The notes beneath the pieces were generated by a model. That model saw only the letters and a list, made by a program, of their open reading frames with translations. It did no database searches and had not been told where the DNA came from. Made by a program: the position numbers and the translations under genes. DNA of 64,000 bases. It comes from Lonicera japonica (Eukaryota; Streptophyta; Magnoliopsida; Dipsacales; Caprifoliaceae). Below are positions 43,222 to 54,942 of this stretch, piece after piece; position 1 is the stretch's first letter, and every line of letters begins with the position of its first letter. The stretch lies in contig CM038471.1 of assembly GCA_021464415.1 (NCBI GenBank), positions 9,513,386 through 9,577,385 on the forward strand, given 5' to 3'.

Positions 43222-43628
43222 GGCCATCTCTAATGGTGGTTTCTATTTTTGCATTTCTATCCTATGTGTCAATATTATTTTATAATATTTTTATATCTAT
43301 TGGCAATATATTTGAATTGGTGTAAAAGGATAGAAAAGATGGTCTCCAATGGTGATTTCTATTGTTCCATTTCTTCCTTACTTTGTCCCCTATTTAATGA
43401 AGAGAGAGAATTAGTGGGTCTACAACAACCAATGAAAATTTGCCATGTCACATAGAAAATTTCTATCACCATTTCTACATGTAGAAATGGTGATAGAAAT
43501 TCCCAATCCTACTAGACTTCCACTTAGGATAGAAATGGAGATAGAAATGCCCATTGGAGAAGATTTTTTCTATTATTCATTTCTATAATAGAAATTTGCT
43601 TGGGTAGAAAACACCATTGGAGATGGCC
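43222..43628. mobile_element. Tourist-like (PIF/Harbinger-type) MITE, 407 bp
   Basis: The left end is ggccatctctaatggtg. The right end reverse-complements to ggccatctccaatggtg, one mismatch in 17. A 3-bp TSD taa (43219-43221, 43629-43631) fits the PIF/Harbinger class. Inside lies a perfect 42-bp palindrome at 43459-43500 (arms atttctatcaccatttctac and its complement). It encodes nothing. Confidence 0.8.
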
Positions 43629-43939
43629 TAAGGCGTTGATCGGATAAATGTGCCATCACCACCGTAAAATATCTAATACTCATATTAATATTAATATTCA
43701 AATTCAAATATAATTGTTTAAACTTTCCCTTTTGCACGAAATGACATATTTCATTCTGCAAAAGACAAGAAAAAAAATGAGGAAAATGATTGATGAATTT
43801 TTACCTGAAATGTCCCGATATACATAACGGTTCCTATACGGAGTTGCCATATAGGAAATGTGGTGTACATATAAAATCCAATCATGTCAATCTGCTATGA
43901 ACACAAACCTCAAAAAACAAATATATATATATATATATA

Positions 43940-45050
43940 CATAACAAATGTAATGAAGTTGGCAGCCAACCGAAGAAGACTGAAGAAGAGGATATTGGAG
44001 CATGAAAGTCAATTTCCTCTCTTTTTCCTTTTTAAATTATATATAAAGTTTCTCTTTCGATGGAAGAACCAATAAATTAAATACTATTCCACCAAACAAC
44101 ACTTACACTTCGACAAGAAGAGAAAGAACCACGAAAATAATAGGGTGTAAGTCAAGGTTTTAATATATTAATGTTTTTTTATTTTTACTTCTTTGGTCGA
44201 ATTTTTATTTTATTTTATGAAATTTGATATATATAGAATTTCATCAAAAGTATCCAAAACATTGTTTTGAATTTAATTAGAGTACGCTTGTGCCATCCAG
44301 AACAGCTACACAATGAACAAAAAATATTAAATATATTTTAAAGTGCAATTAAGAAACTTATCAGAAGTTTTTGCCATTTGACTACTAAAGGTTTTTTTTT
44401 TTTTTTTCTTTTTTAACTAACGGTGTGAATTATACATAAATCAACTTAATTATGCTCGGAGTGGTCAAATCGATCCTACACTATAAGAGTACTTTAAATT
44501 ATGCTGAAAGTACTTGCTACAAGGGTACGACGTGGACACATCAACTTCTTAGAGGTGTCTGTGTTTCCTAGATAATTGTCTAGGCACAACTCCAGTGGAA
44601 GAATGTATTTGATAGCTCCAAACCATACACATGTTACCATGCATTTCTTATGTGTTGTAACAGGTTTTTTGATGGACAATTTTATTTTATTTTCAAATCT
44701 TCACGGAATTGTGCAATAGATTCTTTATGTTTTTTTAAAAAAAATCATAAAATTAAAATTAGTAGTTTTATATGCAATATAAATGTTGTTTGGGAGGTAC
44801 TGATTCATATATTTCAGTAATGTTATTTTTATTAAGAAAATCATAAAATTAAAGTTAAAAATAAGTAGAAACTTGAAAATAAATAAATAATGATGTGCTA
44901 TTAAAATATTGTCTAAGAGACCTTCTAAAAATAGAAGGTCACATTCACAATATCTACTCCTAGTTTTGCTGCATAAGCTTAATGGATCATTACTGCAGGT
45001 TGCGTTGAAGAACATTTTTTTGGTTTATTCTATGTCTATTTTAATTTACA
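43940..45050 (+). repeat. Non-coding repeat block, copy 2 (complete)
   Basis: This is a continuous ~1.1-kb block. It begins gaagaagactgaagaagag, passes aaagtttctctttcgatgg, aaggttttaat, atttcatcaaaagta and attaaatatattttaaagtg, then the hairpin gaccttcta-aaaa-tagaaggtc (44919-44940). The same order is found in three pieces at 47893-47998, 56280-56490 and 63255-64000. No gene is recognisable. Confidence 0.7.
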
Positions 45051-45348
45051 TCTTATTTATTTAATTTATAGTTGCATGGGAAATACTCTAATAAATAAAA
45101 AAAATCAAAATATTAACCATTATATTTGAAACGCAGAAGGAAAATAAATAAAGGCAAAATGAAAAAATTAACAAAAAACAACAAACACCACAAAACTAGG
45201 TAGTGGGCCCCAAGAAGGTGGAGCATTATGTGTTTTATAAACTTTAGACCATGAGGAATAATTCCTGAATTATAATTCCTCATTGAGTTCTTTGTTAGTT
45301 TGAAATGGAATATGATTAAGGGGAGATGGTCGCATTTAATTAAACTTG

Positions 45349-47060
45349 TTCTTCTTCTTCTTCTTCTTCTTCTTCTTCTTTTGAAATGAACAACTGCAAT
45401 AAATTAAATCAGATCCGCATACAAGAAATTTGAAATAAAACTGGGAGGTGACAAGTCCCACCAATCCTGACCAAACATGGAAAGAGCAGCACGAGCTAAC
45501 TCGTGAGCCACACTATTCGCTGATCTATGAACGAAACACACGCTACATTGGCTAATGCCCTGCATGTAGAATTTGCAATCACTAATAATGGGACCTAAAA
45601 CAGATAGATCATCAGTATCATCATTCAAGGCTTGAACAATCAACTTCGAATCGGACTCAACAACGACCCTATCAATATCCTATTCTTTGATCCAAGAAAG
45701 AGCTTCTCGAATGGCCATCGCTTCAACCATGAGAGGGGTGAAAGATCCATTTATACGACCATTAATTGCAGACAGGAAAGTTCCGTCTTCATTTCTTAGG
45801 ACACACCCAAAACTGACTTGTTGCTCCATATTTGAGACTCCAGCGTCAACATTGCATTTAAAGAATCCCGCTGGCGGTCTCTGCCATTTTGTTGTTGCTT
45901 GTTCCATTGCTGACTGAGCCGGCTTATGCTTTCCCATACAAGCTGCTCGCCAATCGCTTAGAGATGATTTCGCTGCATAGATAATCTCGGAAACCACCTG
46001 TTTTTCAGCTCTCCAAACAGAAGCATTTCGCCCATTCCAGATACTCCAGAGCACGCACACTAATTCCTCTACTTCCGTCTTCGAAAACCTGCCAGTACTT
46101 TCATTCCACCATTGAAGGAAGCTTACACAGCCTGCAGAGAAATCCCCAAAACGAGTTGCACGCCAAACTTCTTTGGAACACATACACGTGCACAGCGCAT
46201 GGAACTCGTCCTCCTAAGACGTGTTGCATAAAGGGCAGATCTGATCCACCGGGATACGGCGCTCAGCAAGTGTTGCTACTGTTGGCAGACAGTTGGACAA
46301 GGCTCGCCACAAGAAGTTTTTAATTTTCGGGGGTAGTTTTAATCTCCAAAGATACCCCCAATCAGTCTTCGGCGGTCTCGAAATATTGCGAATTGCATTC
46401 GTAAGAAGGTTATAGCCGCTTTTGACAGTATATTTGCCTTTACTAGTGAAAGCCCAACTCCATTTGTCCTCCGTACCCGTCCTAGAAATCGGAGTTTGAA
46501 GAATACAATCTCTATCTCGCTCAGAAAACAACTGATTTAAAATGTTCATATCCCACATACGAGTAACCGGGTTAATGAGTATACTGACTTTTGACATTTC
46601 AAGTTCGGCTGGCATCGGTGTTTCAATGATAGGATTCTCCTCATCATTGAGCCAAGGAATATGCCAGATATCAGTCTGGTTACCAGCGCCAATACGTCTA
46701 CGAATACCGGCTTCAATTAGTTTCTGAGAGGACATAAGACTTCTCCAAGTGTAACTTGGATTACTTCCAATCCCTGCACTTAAGAAATCAGCATTATGAT
46801 AATATTTAGCTTTAAGAATTCTCGCGACCAAAGAGTGCGGATGCGAAATAAGCCGCCAGCTTTGCTTTGCAAGCATTGCAATATTGAATTTATGCATTTT
46901 ACGAAAACCGAAACCCCCATTGTCTTTACCAGCACACAGGAGATCCCACCTCTTCCAATGGAGACCACTACAGTTAGCCCCTCCCGAACCCCACCAATAT
47001 TTATTCATCATACGCTCAAATGCTCAATATCTTCGCAAAGAGTGGATGGAATTAAAAAGA
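45349..47060 (-). mobile_element. 5'-truncated LINE with RNase H domain and (GAA)n tail
   Basis: A minus-strand LINE 3' fragment. Downstream of its last stop (45404), on its own strand, a (gaa)n run (ttc on the plus strand, ~45349-45381) takes the place of a plain poly-A tail. The 5' truncation lies near 47.05-47.06 kb. I could not identify a TSD with confidence. Confidence 0.75.
45404..47060 (-). pseudogene. LINE ORF2 C-terminal half: RT thumb, zf-RVT, RNase H
   Basis: The translation starts in a shifted frame (FLIPSTLCEDIEHL), then MMNKYWWGSGGANCSGLHWK, LLCAGKDNGGFGFRKMHKFN, WRLKLPPKIKNFLWRALSN and RRIPVDQICPLCNTS. A TAG at ~46214 follows, then EDEFHALCTCMCS, VLWSIWNGRNASVW, the RNase H start FFKCNVDAGVSNMEQQVSFG, MVEAMAIREALSWIKE, a TAG at ~45680, and VVVESDSKLIVQALND to VAHELARAAL. 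The Asp/Glu/Asp residues of plant LINE RNase H (CNVDA, EAMA, ESDS) are present. Two stops and one frameshift inactivate it. Confidence 0.85.
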
Positions 47061-47892
47061 CGCTCATGATATAGCTATATATACGATGATTATATATAGC
47101 TATATATAATCCGTCAAATACATGTGTATGGTTAGGATGATTAAAATGATTACGCTCATGATATAGCTGCTGCTGCTTCTTCTTCTTCTTCTTCTTCTTC
47201 TTCTTTATGTTTATTTTTATTTTTATTCTTATTCTTTTGTGTTTGTTCAATTTTTTTTTGTAATTAATTAGTGGATGAAAGGGGTAGTGTTAGTCGATTT
47301 TTAGTTTGAGGTAATTTTTTTTTTCCGACTATAGTAATCACTTAGACTCTGCTTGAATAATATAAAAGTTATGCTAAAAAGTGATTCGTGGGAAAGATAA
47401 AATTATTTTCTTGTGTACACTTGGCATTTGGTTCACAAATGATTTTTGCAATAAAAATAAAATTTTCTTGTTTGTTTGTCTGAAATGTTGCAGGGAAAAT
47501 GCAGGAAAATTATAATAACTAATTACTTTTATAATATAAAATTAAAAGTAGTGGGATGGTAGATACTTTCTACTATAGCTTATAATAAGTACCTCTCTAA
47601 ATTTATACCATTTTGTTGTATTTTAGGGTGATGATCCGTCAAATATTATTGTATTAACTATATATACGATGATTAAAATGATAAATACTTTATGTCTTGA
47701 TATTGTTGCTAATTTGTAGTAAATAATGATGTAATGTAGTTTATTATGATATGTATGCTTACGCTATAGTAAATACTTTATATTACTTGAAAAATTAAAA
47801 TAAATAGTTTTAATTAAAAAATAATAATTAATTATTATAATTAACCAAAACTTTGTGTAATTTACTGAATTAGTTAGTTAGTGCTGTACGTC
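47061..47892. other. AT-rich spacer with microsatellites
   Basis: The segment acgctcatgatatagct is repeated at ~47062 and ~47151. A (gct)n(ttc)n microsatellite lies at ~47167-47204. tatatacgatgattaaaatga-type sequence recurs at ~47080-47145 and ~47660-47680. I see no gene. Confidence 0.5.
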
Positions 47893-47998
47893 AAGACCCC
47901 AACAAACCTGAAGAAGACGGAAAGCGAAAGGGAGCGTGAGACAATTTCCTCTTTAAATTATAAAGTTTCTCTTTCGGACGGTGGAAACAACCAATAAT

Positions 47999-49330
47999 TG
48001 AAAGAGATATGTCCTAGGACTATTCATAGATTATGATTTGTACTTGGATATCTTATGCTTATTTTTATTAATAAAGTTTATTTATTTTACTTTATAATCT
48101 CTTGTAAATAATATTTATTAATACTAGTTCATCAAGTACGTGACTAGATTGTGGGATGCTAGTAATGTAATAATAATATTGTTTAGATGTCCCTAATCAT
48201 GTATCAATAACCTAGGATCACATTGATATAATGATTAGAGTATGGGTCAGCTGATGACTATGTTCCACAAGTCATGGATATGGAGATATCAAGCTGAACA
48301 TACTGATACTTGTTAGGGAACAAAGTATTGGACTGACCCGCTTTGGGGACACTGCGAGGAGTGTTACATAATGTCATCAGTGATGTTCCCCATTTGTGAT
48401 ATCGTATTATCCTCAGACCTGAGATCGCCATGGTTACCAACATAGGGATTAGCATGTCAGGCATTATCAAACGTTGCTCTTGACCGAGTAATTATAAAGA
48501 TGATGACCGAGCATACTATGAACTATGTAGAGGTATGTGGTTGATCAAGATGGGATTTGTCACTCTCATATATTGAGAGAGATATAGTTGGGCCCCTTGA
48601 TAAGTGTAATTAATATTTGCATGGCCATGCACAAATGAGATGTCATTTGTTTTGGATTAATTATACTTAGAGATCAAGAAATAAAGATTGAACTATACAA
48701 GAATGACACTTGCCTAGTCTTGTGTTCAATCTAGATATCGATTGACAAAAGGAGTTAATGTGTGAAATATCAATTTAAGGTTGTGTCGTTTTTGACCTTT
48801 ATACCCTTTGGATAATAGTAATGTTTTACTAGAAACCGCTTACTGTTCGTATAATAAAACGGGTTTTAATTGTACGGCCAAAGAGTGTAAAACCTACAGG
48901 GTCGCACACCAAAACGAGTTGGATCAAAACGAATTAAAACGGACCAAGTTGGACTTGGGCCCAGTTCGTTTGTTGCTTAGGGTTCTCACTAGGGTTCCCT
49001 TATAAAAGGGAACCTTTGTTCTTCTTGGCCGTCAACGAAATTGAGAGAGGCAAGAAAATTCGAAATAGCAGAGAGAACCCTAGAGGGCGCTAGTACACCA
49101 AGCAAGATCTCATCTCGTTCGTGTGTGCATACCGTAGAGGCGTCGTGTTTTCTACGCTAAGGACGACAACAACAGAAGGATCAGATCCATCCTGTTCGTT
49201 TCATTGACATCAAATCTCGATTAAGGTATGTCATCTGTCGATTTTATTGAACTGCATAGATCATAGGATTCAATGATTAGTGCGTAAATTAGTGTATGCG
49301 ATGCATGATTACTGCCCTAATTTCCTAACA
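47999..49330 (+). repeat. 5' LTR of copia element 3
   Basis: 1,332 bp. A TATA box (tataaaagg at 49001-49009) lies in a GC-richer promoter segment. The likely transcription start is ~25-30 bp downstream, giving a U3 of ~1.03 kb and an R/U5 of ~0.3 kb. The short ORFs inside it occur identically in the other LTR and are not genes. Confidence 0.93.
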
Positions 49331-50962
49331 GTGGTATCAGAGGGAGGTTATTGCTGTTCTTTAATTTCGATCATGATTATAATCGTTTTATAACTTGAAG
49401 ATCTGTTCTCGTTTAAAATTTCGATTAATTTCATATTCGGATTTTAGTATCATGCTAGGTTTTAGTAATATCGATTAATGGGTTAATCGTTTTCTGTAGC
49501 ATGTTTCTGTTTTCGTTAATCAGTTTACATATACGATATGTCCCTTTATAATCTGATTAATAGAGATCTGATATGTCAAAAACGTGATTATTGTATGACT
49601 GTTATCGACATGTTCATGATTCTGTTAAGTCGTTTTGATTAGGGTTCATCATATGCTGTTGTGATTTTAATTCCGCAATTATCATGTTTAGCGTTTTTCA
49701 GAATCGTTCGTTTAGGGTTTACGCAATCTGATAGACTTGATGAGATCACGGCTATCGGGTTCGTTCACGTTGATTTGATTAACGAGATAGGGCAGATTAA
49801 TGTGATTAGTCTAGACGAATCTGTCTGATAAGATCAGACACGTTTCTGGAGGAAATAATTTGAAATCGTTCAAATTTTCCACGGTGGCAGAAGTATGATT
49901 CTCTTGCAGGTCATACACCGGTCAGCGGGACCGCCGCCGGGGTGTCCACACCCCCGGACCCCGGTTGGGGCGCTGCCCCAAACCCCGCGGGGGCGCTGCC
50001 CCTCGACCCCGTTGGGGCGCTGCCCCAAACCCCGCGGGGGCGTTGCCCCTCGACCCCTAATTGTTTATTTAATAATTGATTAAATTTATGTTTCCTTTTA
50101 TGAGTATGCAATGTGTTGTGTTATGGGATAATACTAACTTGCAGGGTTATTATTTATAGTGATATAGTATGGCCAAACTAAATACGGCCTGCGTGTCGTC
50201 TTGTTTTTATTGTAATATATAAATACGGCCTGCGTGTCGTTTTTTTGTTTTGCAATGTAATTTCAATTACTAGTTTCAATTACTAGTCTCTTGTATTAGG
50301 ATGTACAATTGATTGTATAATTACCTCGCATAGAAGATGGAGGATCCCTCATCACAAGAGAAGATAGCCAAGAACTTTGGAATGTCCAAAGCTACAAAGG
50401 ATGGGAGAGCATAGTTAATTAGTAGCTTTATTTCTCTGGCCATACTATATCACATATTTTTTGGTTGATGCATGTTTAAATATTCTGTTGTATTATTGTG
50501 AGACTGCATATTTATGTCCCTAGAACAAATGAAATTATTTGTGCCTTTCCAATACTGATAACTATTAATTTTATGATTATTTTAGAAGACGCCTGCCAAA
50601 ACGGGGTTATCTTAAATCATCATAAATTAATAGTATGGAAGTCGGACATCCATAAATCAGAAAAGTGTTGGTTTGATTTCACGGGCCATCAAAACGGTTT
50701 TGGGCCTTGAGGCAAAGTGTTGAGAAGCCGAAACATAAGATGTAAAACTCAACAAACCAAGAATTACATAGGATGTAATTAACAAATGTTGCTTACCTAA
50801 TTAACAAAGTTTAAGTGAAAAGCCAAAGCTTTCTTAATACCTTGTGTAATATGGATCTTGGACCTACTATGTCATATTGGGACAATTGTGTGTAAGACAT
50901 AGTAGGAATTTTTTATAAATAAGCATATTAAATGTTTGCATATGTTATTTTGCTGTAGATAG
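49331..50962 (+). other. Untranslated leader of copia element 3 with GC-rich hairpin repeats
   Basis: A 1.6-kb leader separates the PBS from Gag-Pol. At 49964-50057 there are two 47-bp GC-rich units with four evenly spaced hairpins of form ggggc-gct-gcccc (49967-49979, 49990-50002, 50014-50026, 50037-50049, the last with loop gtt). Further on are a duplicated ~43-bp block containing aatacggcctgcgtgtcgt (~50180 and ~50222) and a duplicated tttcaattactag (~50261). The leader could hold packaging or translation signals; that is inference. Confidence 0.65.
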
Positions 50963-53900
50963 ATGACGAACCATAACACAACCGCTTTTTCGTTGCGATC
51001 TGTCCTTGAGAAGGAAAAACTAAATACAACCAACTTCCTAGACTGGTTTAGGAATCTGAGAATTGTTCTCAAACAGGAGAGGAAAGATTATGTCCTCGAA
51101 AATGCTATTCCTGAAGAACCAGCAGCTAATGCTCCTCGTGCACAGAAAGATGCATATCAGAAGCATCTGAATGATGATTTAGATGTTTCATGTCTCATGC
51201 TTGCTAGCATGAATGCTGATCTGCAGAAGCAGTTTGAAAACATGAATGCATTCGACATGGTTAAGGAACTAAAGAGTTTGTTTCAGGAACAAGCTCGAGT
51301 CGAACGCTTCGAGACTACTAAGTCTTTGTTTTCTTGCAAGCTTCCTGAGGGAGGCTCAGTTAGTCCTCATGTACTCAAAATGATTGGGTACATTGATCAC
51401 CTAGAAAGGTTGGGGACAACTATTAGCCAAGAGCTGGCCACTGATGTCATTCTCCAGTCGCTGCCTGAGTCATATGATGGTTTCATTATGAACTTCAATA
51501 TGCACAGCTTGGAGAAGACATTAACTGAGATGCATGGGATGCTGAAAACAGCTGAGCAGAATATTGTTAAGAAAGGTAAGAATAATGTTCTGATGGTTCA
51601 AAAGGGAAAGGGTTTCAAGAAGGGTGGAAATGGCAAAGGAAAGTCCAATGCCAAAGGCAAAGGTAAAGCTCCAGTTAAGAACTGGAAGAACAAGAAGCAA
51701 GATTCTGAGCCCAAGCCTAATCCACAAGCTGAAATGATATGTTTTCACTGCAATGAAAAGGGTCATTGGAAGAGAAATTGCAAGAAATACCTTGACGACA
51801 AAAAGAAGGGACTAGCCCCTTCGTCTTCAGGTACTTACGTTATAGAAGTAAATGTTACTTCAGCTTCTTCTACTTCTTGGGTATTAGATACTGGTAGTGC
51901 ATCTCACATTTGTGCAAATGTACAGGGACTCAAAAGGAGTAGGAAGCTGGCTAAAGGAGAAGTGGACCTACGCGTTGGAAATCGAGCAAAAGTTGCCGCT
52001 CTAGCTGTAGGAACATTTGAGATTCTTTTGCCTTCAGGATTAATTTTAGAATTAAATAATTGTTACTATGTGCCTGCTTTTAGCAGAAACATTATTTCTA
52101 TTTCTTTGTTAGACGAAGAAGGTTTTGAATTCAATTTTAAGGACAAACGTTGTTCATTTTCTTTGAATAATATGCAATATGGTATTGGACAATTATTGGA
52201 TGGTCTTTATATTCTAAATCTTGAAATACCTGTTTATAACGTAAATAACAAGAGAATCAAGTCTGATGATTCGAATCCTACTTATTTATGGCATTGTCGT
52301 TTAGGCCATATAAATGAGAAACGCATGTTGAAGCTCCATAAAGATGGTCTTCTAAATTCATTTGATTTTCAGTCTTTTGAACGATGTGAATCTTGTTTAC
52401 TGGGAAAGATGACCAAGAGCCCTTTCAATGGAAACAATGATAGGGCAAGTGATCTTTTGGCCCTCATTCATACTGATGTATGTGGACCACTAAACACAAC
52501 TGCCAGAGGAGGATATCAGTACTTCATCACATTTACTGATGATTTCAGTAGATATGGTTATGTTTACTTGATAAAACATAAATCGGAATCTTTTGAAAAG
52601 TTCAAAGAATTTCAAAATGAGGTACAAAATCAACTTGGCAAGACTATTAAAGCTCTTCGATCAGATCGAGGAGGAGAATACTTAAGCCAAGAATTCATTG
52701 ATCATCTTAAGAGTTGTGGAATTGTTTCACAACTTACTCCACCAGGAACACCACAATGGAATGGTGTATCTGAAAGGAGAAACCGAACACTGTTAGACAT
52801 GGTTCGATCAATGATGAGTCAGACATCTCTTCCAATATCATTTTGGGGATATGCTCTTGAAACCGCAGCGTTCACACTAAATAGATCTCCATCTAAGGCT
52901 GTAGAAAAGACACCTTACGAGTTATGGACTGGAAAGGTTCCAAGTCTGTCTTTTCTAAAGATTTGGGGTTGTGACGTTTTCGTCAGACGACTAATCACAA
53001 CTAAATTGGAACCCAAATCTGATAAATGCTTCTTCGTAGGATATCCTAAGGAAACAAAAGGATATTATTTTTATAATCCAACTGAGAACAAAGTGTTTGT
53101 AGCTCGGAATGGAGTTTTCTTAGAAAGAGAGTTTCTTTCCAAAGAAAACAGTGGGAGCACTATACATCTAGAAGAAATTCGAGATGATAGTAATCTTAAT
53201 GAAGAGCCTCAACAAAGTATGCAAATAGTTGCAGAAACTCCTGAAGAAGTTACAGTCTTACGAAGGTCAAGTAGGCCACGTCGCGAACCTGAGAGATTAT
53301 CACTTTTCGTCTCAGATGAGCAAGACATAGTGTTGTTAGACAACAATGAGCCCTCGACTTTCAAAGAAGCAATGGAGAGCTCTAGTTCCGAGAAATGGCT
53401 AGAAGCCATGAAATCCGAAATGAAATCCATGGATGACAATCAAGTATGGGACTTGGTTGACATGCCAAATGGCTGTAGAGCCATAGGTTGCAAATGGGTT
53501 TTCAAAATCAAGATTGATAAAGATGGCAAGATCGATGTCTATAAAGCTCGATTGGTTGCAAAAGGATATCGACAAATCCATGGTATTGACTATGATGAAT
53601 CCTTTTCGCCAGTTGCCATGTTTAAATCAATCCGGATCCTTTTAAGCATTGCCGCATATTATGACTATGAAATATGGCAAATGGATGTCAAAACTGCTTT
53701 CCTTAATGGATACCTAGAAGAGGATGTGTACATGACACAACCTGAAGGTTTTGTTGATCCAAGAAATGCTAACAAGGTATGCAAGCTTAAGAGATCCATA
53801 TATGGTCTTAAGCAAGCATCTCGGAGCTGGAATCTTCGTTTCGATGAAACTATCAAAAAGTTTGATTTTAGAAAGAACGAAGAAGAACCTTGTGTATACA

Positions 53901-54928
53901 AGAAAACTAGTGGGAGCGCGATAGTCTTTCTGGTATTGTATGTAGATGACATACTACTCATTGGGAATGATATTCCTATGCTTGAGTCTGTCAAGACCTG
54001 GCTTGGAAAATGTTTCTCAATGAAAGATTTGGGCGAGGCAGCCTACATATTAGGGATCAAGATCTATAGAGATAGATCAAGAAAACTAATAGGACTGAGT
54101 CAAAGTAATTACCTTGACAAAGTTTTACGTAGGTTCAACATGCAAGACTCTAAAAGAGGGTTCTTGCCAATGACACATGGCACAACACTAAGCAAGACTC
54201 AGTGTCCTCAGACACAAGATGAGCGAGATCGCATGAGTAGAATCCCGTATGCTTCGGCTATAGGTTCTATCATGTACGCTATGTTGTGTACTCGTCCCGA
54301 TGTAGCATGCGCATTGAGCGTGACTAGCAGATACCAGTCAGATCCAGGTGAGAGTCACTGGACCGCTGTCAAGAATATCCTCAAGTACTTAAGAAGAACT
54401 AGGGATATATTCTTGATTTATGGTGGGGAAGAAGAGTTGGTTGTAAATGGGTACACGGATTCTGGTTTTCAATCAGATAAGGATGATTTCAGATCACAAT
54501 CCGGTTTTGTGTTTTGTCTCAATGGTGGAGCTGTGAGTTGGAAGAGTTCTAAGCAAGCCACAGTTGCTGATTCTACAACAGAAGCTGAATATGTTGCTGC
54601 TTCAGAAGCAGCAAAGGAAGCAGTATGGGTAAAGAAGTTTATCACTGAACTTGGTGTCATTCCTAGTAGCACCAATCCAGTGGATTTGTATTGTGACAAC
54701 AATGGAGCTATTGCTCAGGCTAAAGAGCCAAGGTCGCACCAAAAATCCAAACATATTCAGAGACGTTATCACCTCATTCGTGAGTTTATCAGTAATGGTG
54801 ATGTGAAGATATGCAAGGTTCCCACAGACGAGAATGTAGCTGATCCTTTGACTAAGCCACTTTCTCAAACTAAACATGATCGTCATTTTAGTGCATTAGG
54901 CATTCGTTTTATGAATGAATGGTCCTAG
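50963..54928 (+). CDS. Ty1/copia Gag-Pol polyprotein, intact (1,321 aa)
   Basis: It supplies capsid, protease, integrase, RT and RNase H for cytoplasmic reverse transcription and nuclear integration. Order seen: Gag (KLNTTNFLDWFRNLRIVLKQ, residues ~19-40), CCHC knuckle CFHCNEKGHWKRNC (~264-277), protease DTGSASHIC (~310), integrase zinc region (HCRLGHINEKRML, CESCLLGKM), core with HTDVCGPL, RSDRGGEY and NGVSERRNR (a D,D,E arrangement), RT with GCKWVFKIKIDKDGKIDVYK, QMDVKTAFLNGYLEEDVYM and active site YVDDILLIGN, then RNase H with YTDSGFQSD, ADSTTEAEYVA and LYCDNNGAI and a C-terminal LTKPLSQ. All catalytic motifs look intact and there is no frameshift or stop. The ATG at 50963 is the first in frame. 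Confidence 0.95.
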   Translation: MTNHNTTAFSLRSVLEKEKLNTTNFLDWFRNLRIVLKQERKDYVLENAIPEEPAANAPRAQKDAYQKHLNDDLDVSCLMLASMNADLQKQFENMNAFDMVKELKSLFQEQARVERFETTKSLFSCKLPEGGSVSPHVLKMIGYIDHLERLGTTISQELATDVILQSLPESYDGFIMNFNMHSLEKTLTEMHGMLKTAEQNIVKKGKNNVLMVQKGKGFKKGGNGKGKSNAKGKGKAPVKNWKNKKQDSEPKPNPQAEMICFHCNEKGHWKRNCKKYLDDKKKGLAPSSSGTYVIEVNVTSASSTSWVLDTGSASHICANVQGLKRSRKLAKGEVDLRVGNRAKVAALAVGTFEILLPSGLILELNNCYYVPAFSRNIISISLLDEEGFEFNFKDKRCSFSLNNMQYGIGQLLDGLYILNLEIPVYNVNNKRIKSDDSNPTYLWHCRLGHINEKRMLKLHKDGLLNSFDFQSFERCESCLLGKMTKSPFNGNNDRASDLLALIHTDVCGPLNTTARGGYQYFITFTDDFSRYGYVYLIKHKSESFEKFKEFQNEVQNQLGKTIKALRSDRGGEYLSQEFIDHLKSCGIVSQLTPPGTPQWNGVSERRNRTLLDMVRSMMSQTSLPISFWGYALETAAFTLNRSPSKAVEKTPYELWTGKVPSLSFLKIWGCDVFVRRLITTKLEPKSDKCFFVGYPKETKGYYFYNPTENKVFVARNGVFLEREFLSKENSGSTIHLEEIRDDSNLNEEPQQSMQIVAETPEEVTVLRRSSRPRREPERLSLFVSDEQDIVLLDNNEPSTFKEAMESSSSEKWLEAMKSEMKSMDDNQVWDLVDMPNGCRAIGCKWVFKIKIDKDGKIDVYKARLVAKGYRQIHGIDYDESFSPVAMFKSIRILLSIAAYYDYEIWQMDVKTAFLNGYLEEDVYMTQPEGFVDPRNANKVCKLKRSIYGLKQASRSWNLRFDETIKKFDFRKNEEEPCVYKKTSGSAIVFLVLYVDDILLIGNDIPMLESVKTWLGKCFSMKDLGEAAYILGIKIYRDRSRKLIGLSQSNYLDKVLRRFNMQDSKRGFLPMTHGTTLSKTQCPQTQDERDRMSRIPYASAIGSIMYAMLCTRPDVACALSVTSRYQSDPGESHWTAVKNILKYLRRTRDIFLIYGGEEELVVNGYTDSGFQSDKDDFRSQSGFVFCLNGGAVSWKSSKQATVADSTTEAEYVAASEAAKEAVWVKKFITELGVIPSSTNPVDLYCDNNGAIAQAKEPRSHQKSKHIQRRYHLIREFISNGDVKICKVPTDENVADPLTKPLSQTKHDRHFSALGIRFMNEWS

Positions 54929-54942
54929 TACAAGTGGGAGAC

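Noticed and set aside
48258..49005. 70- and 65-codon ORFs, repeated at 55202-55949
   Set aside because: They lie inside the two LTRs of copia element 3 and are identical because the LTRs are. They have no independent coding evidence.
49895..50111. Pro/Arg-rich ORFs on both strands
   Set aside because: Composition comes from the GC-rich 47-bp repeat in the copia leader.
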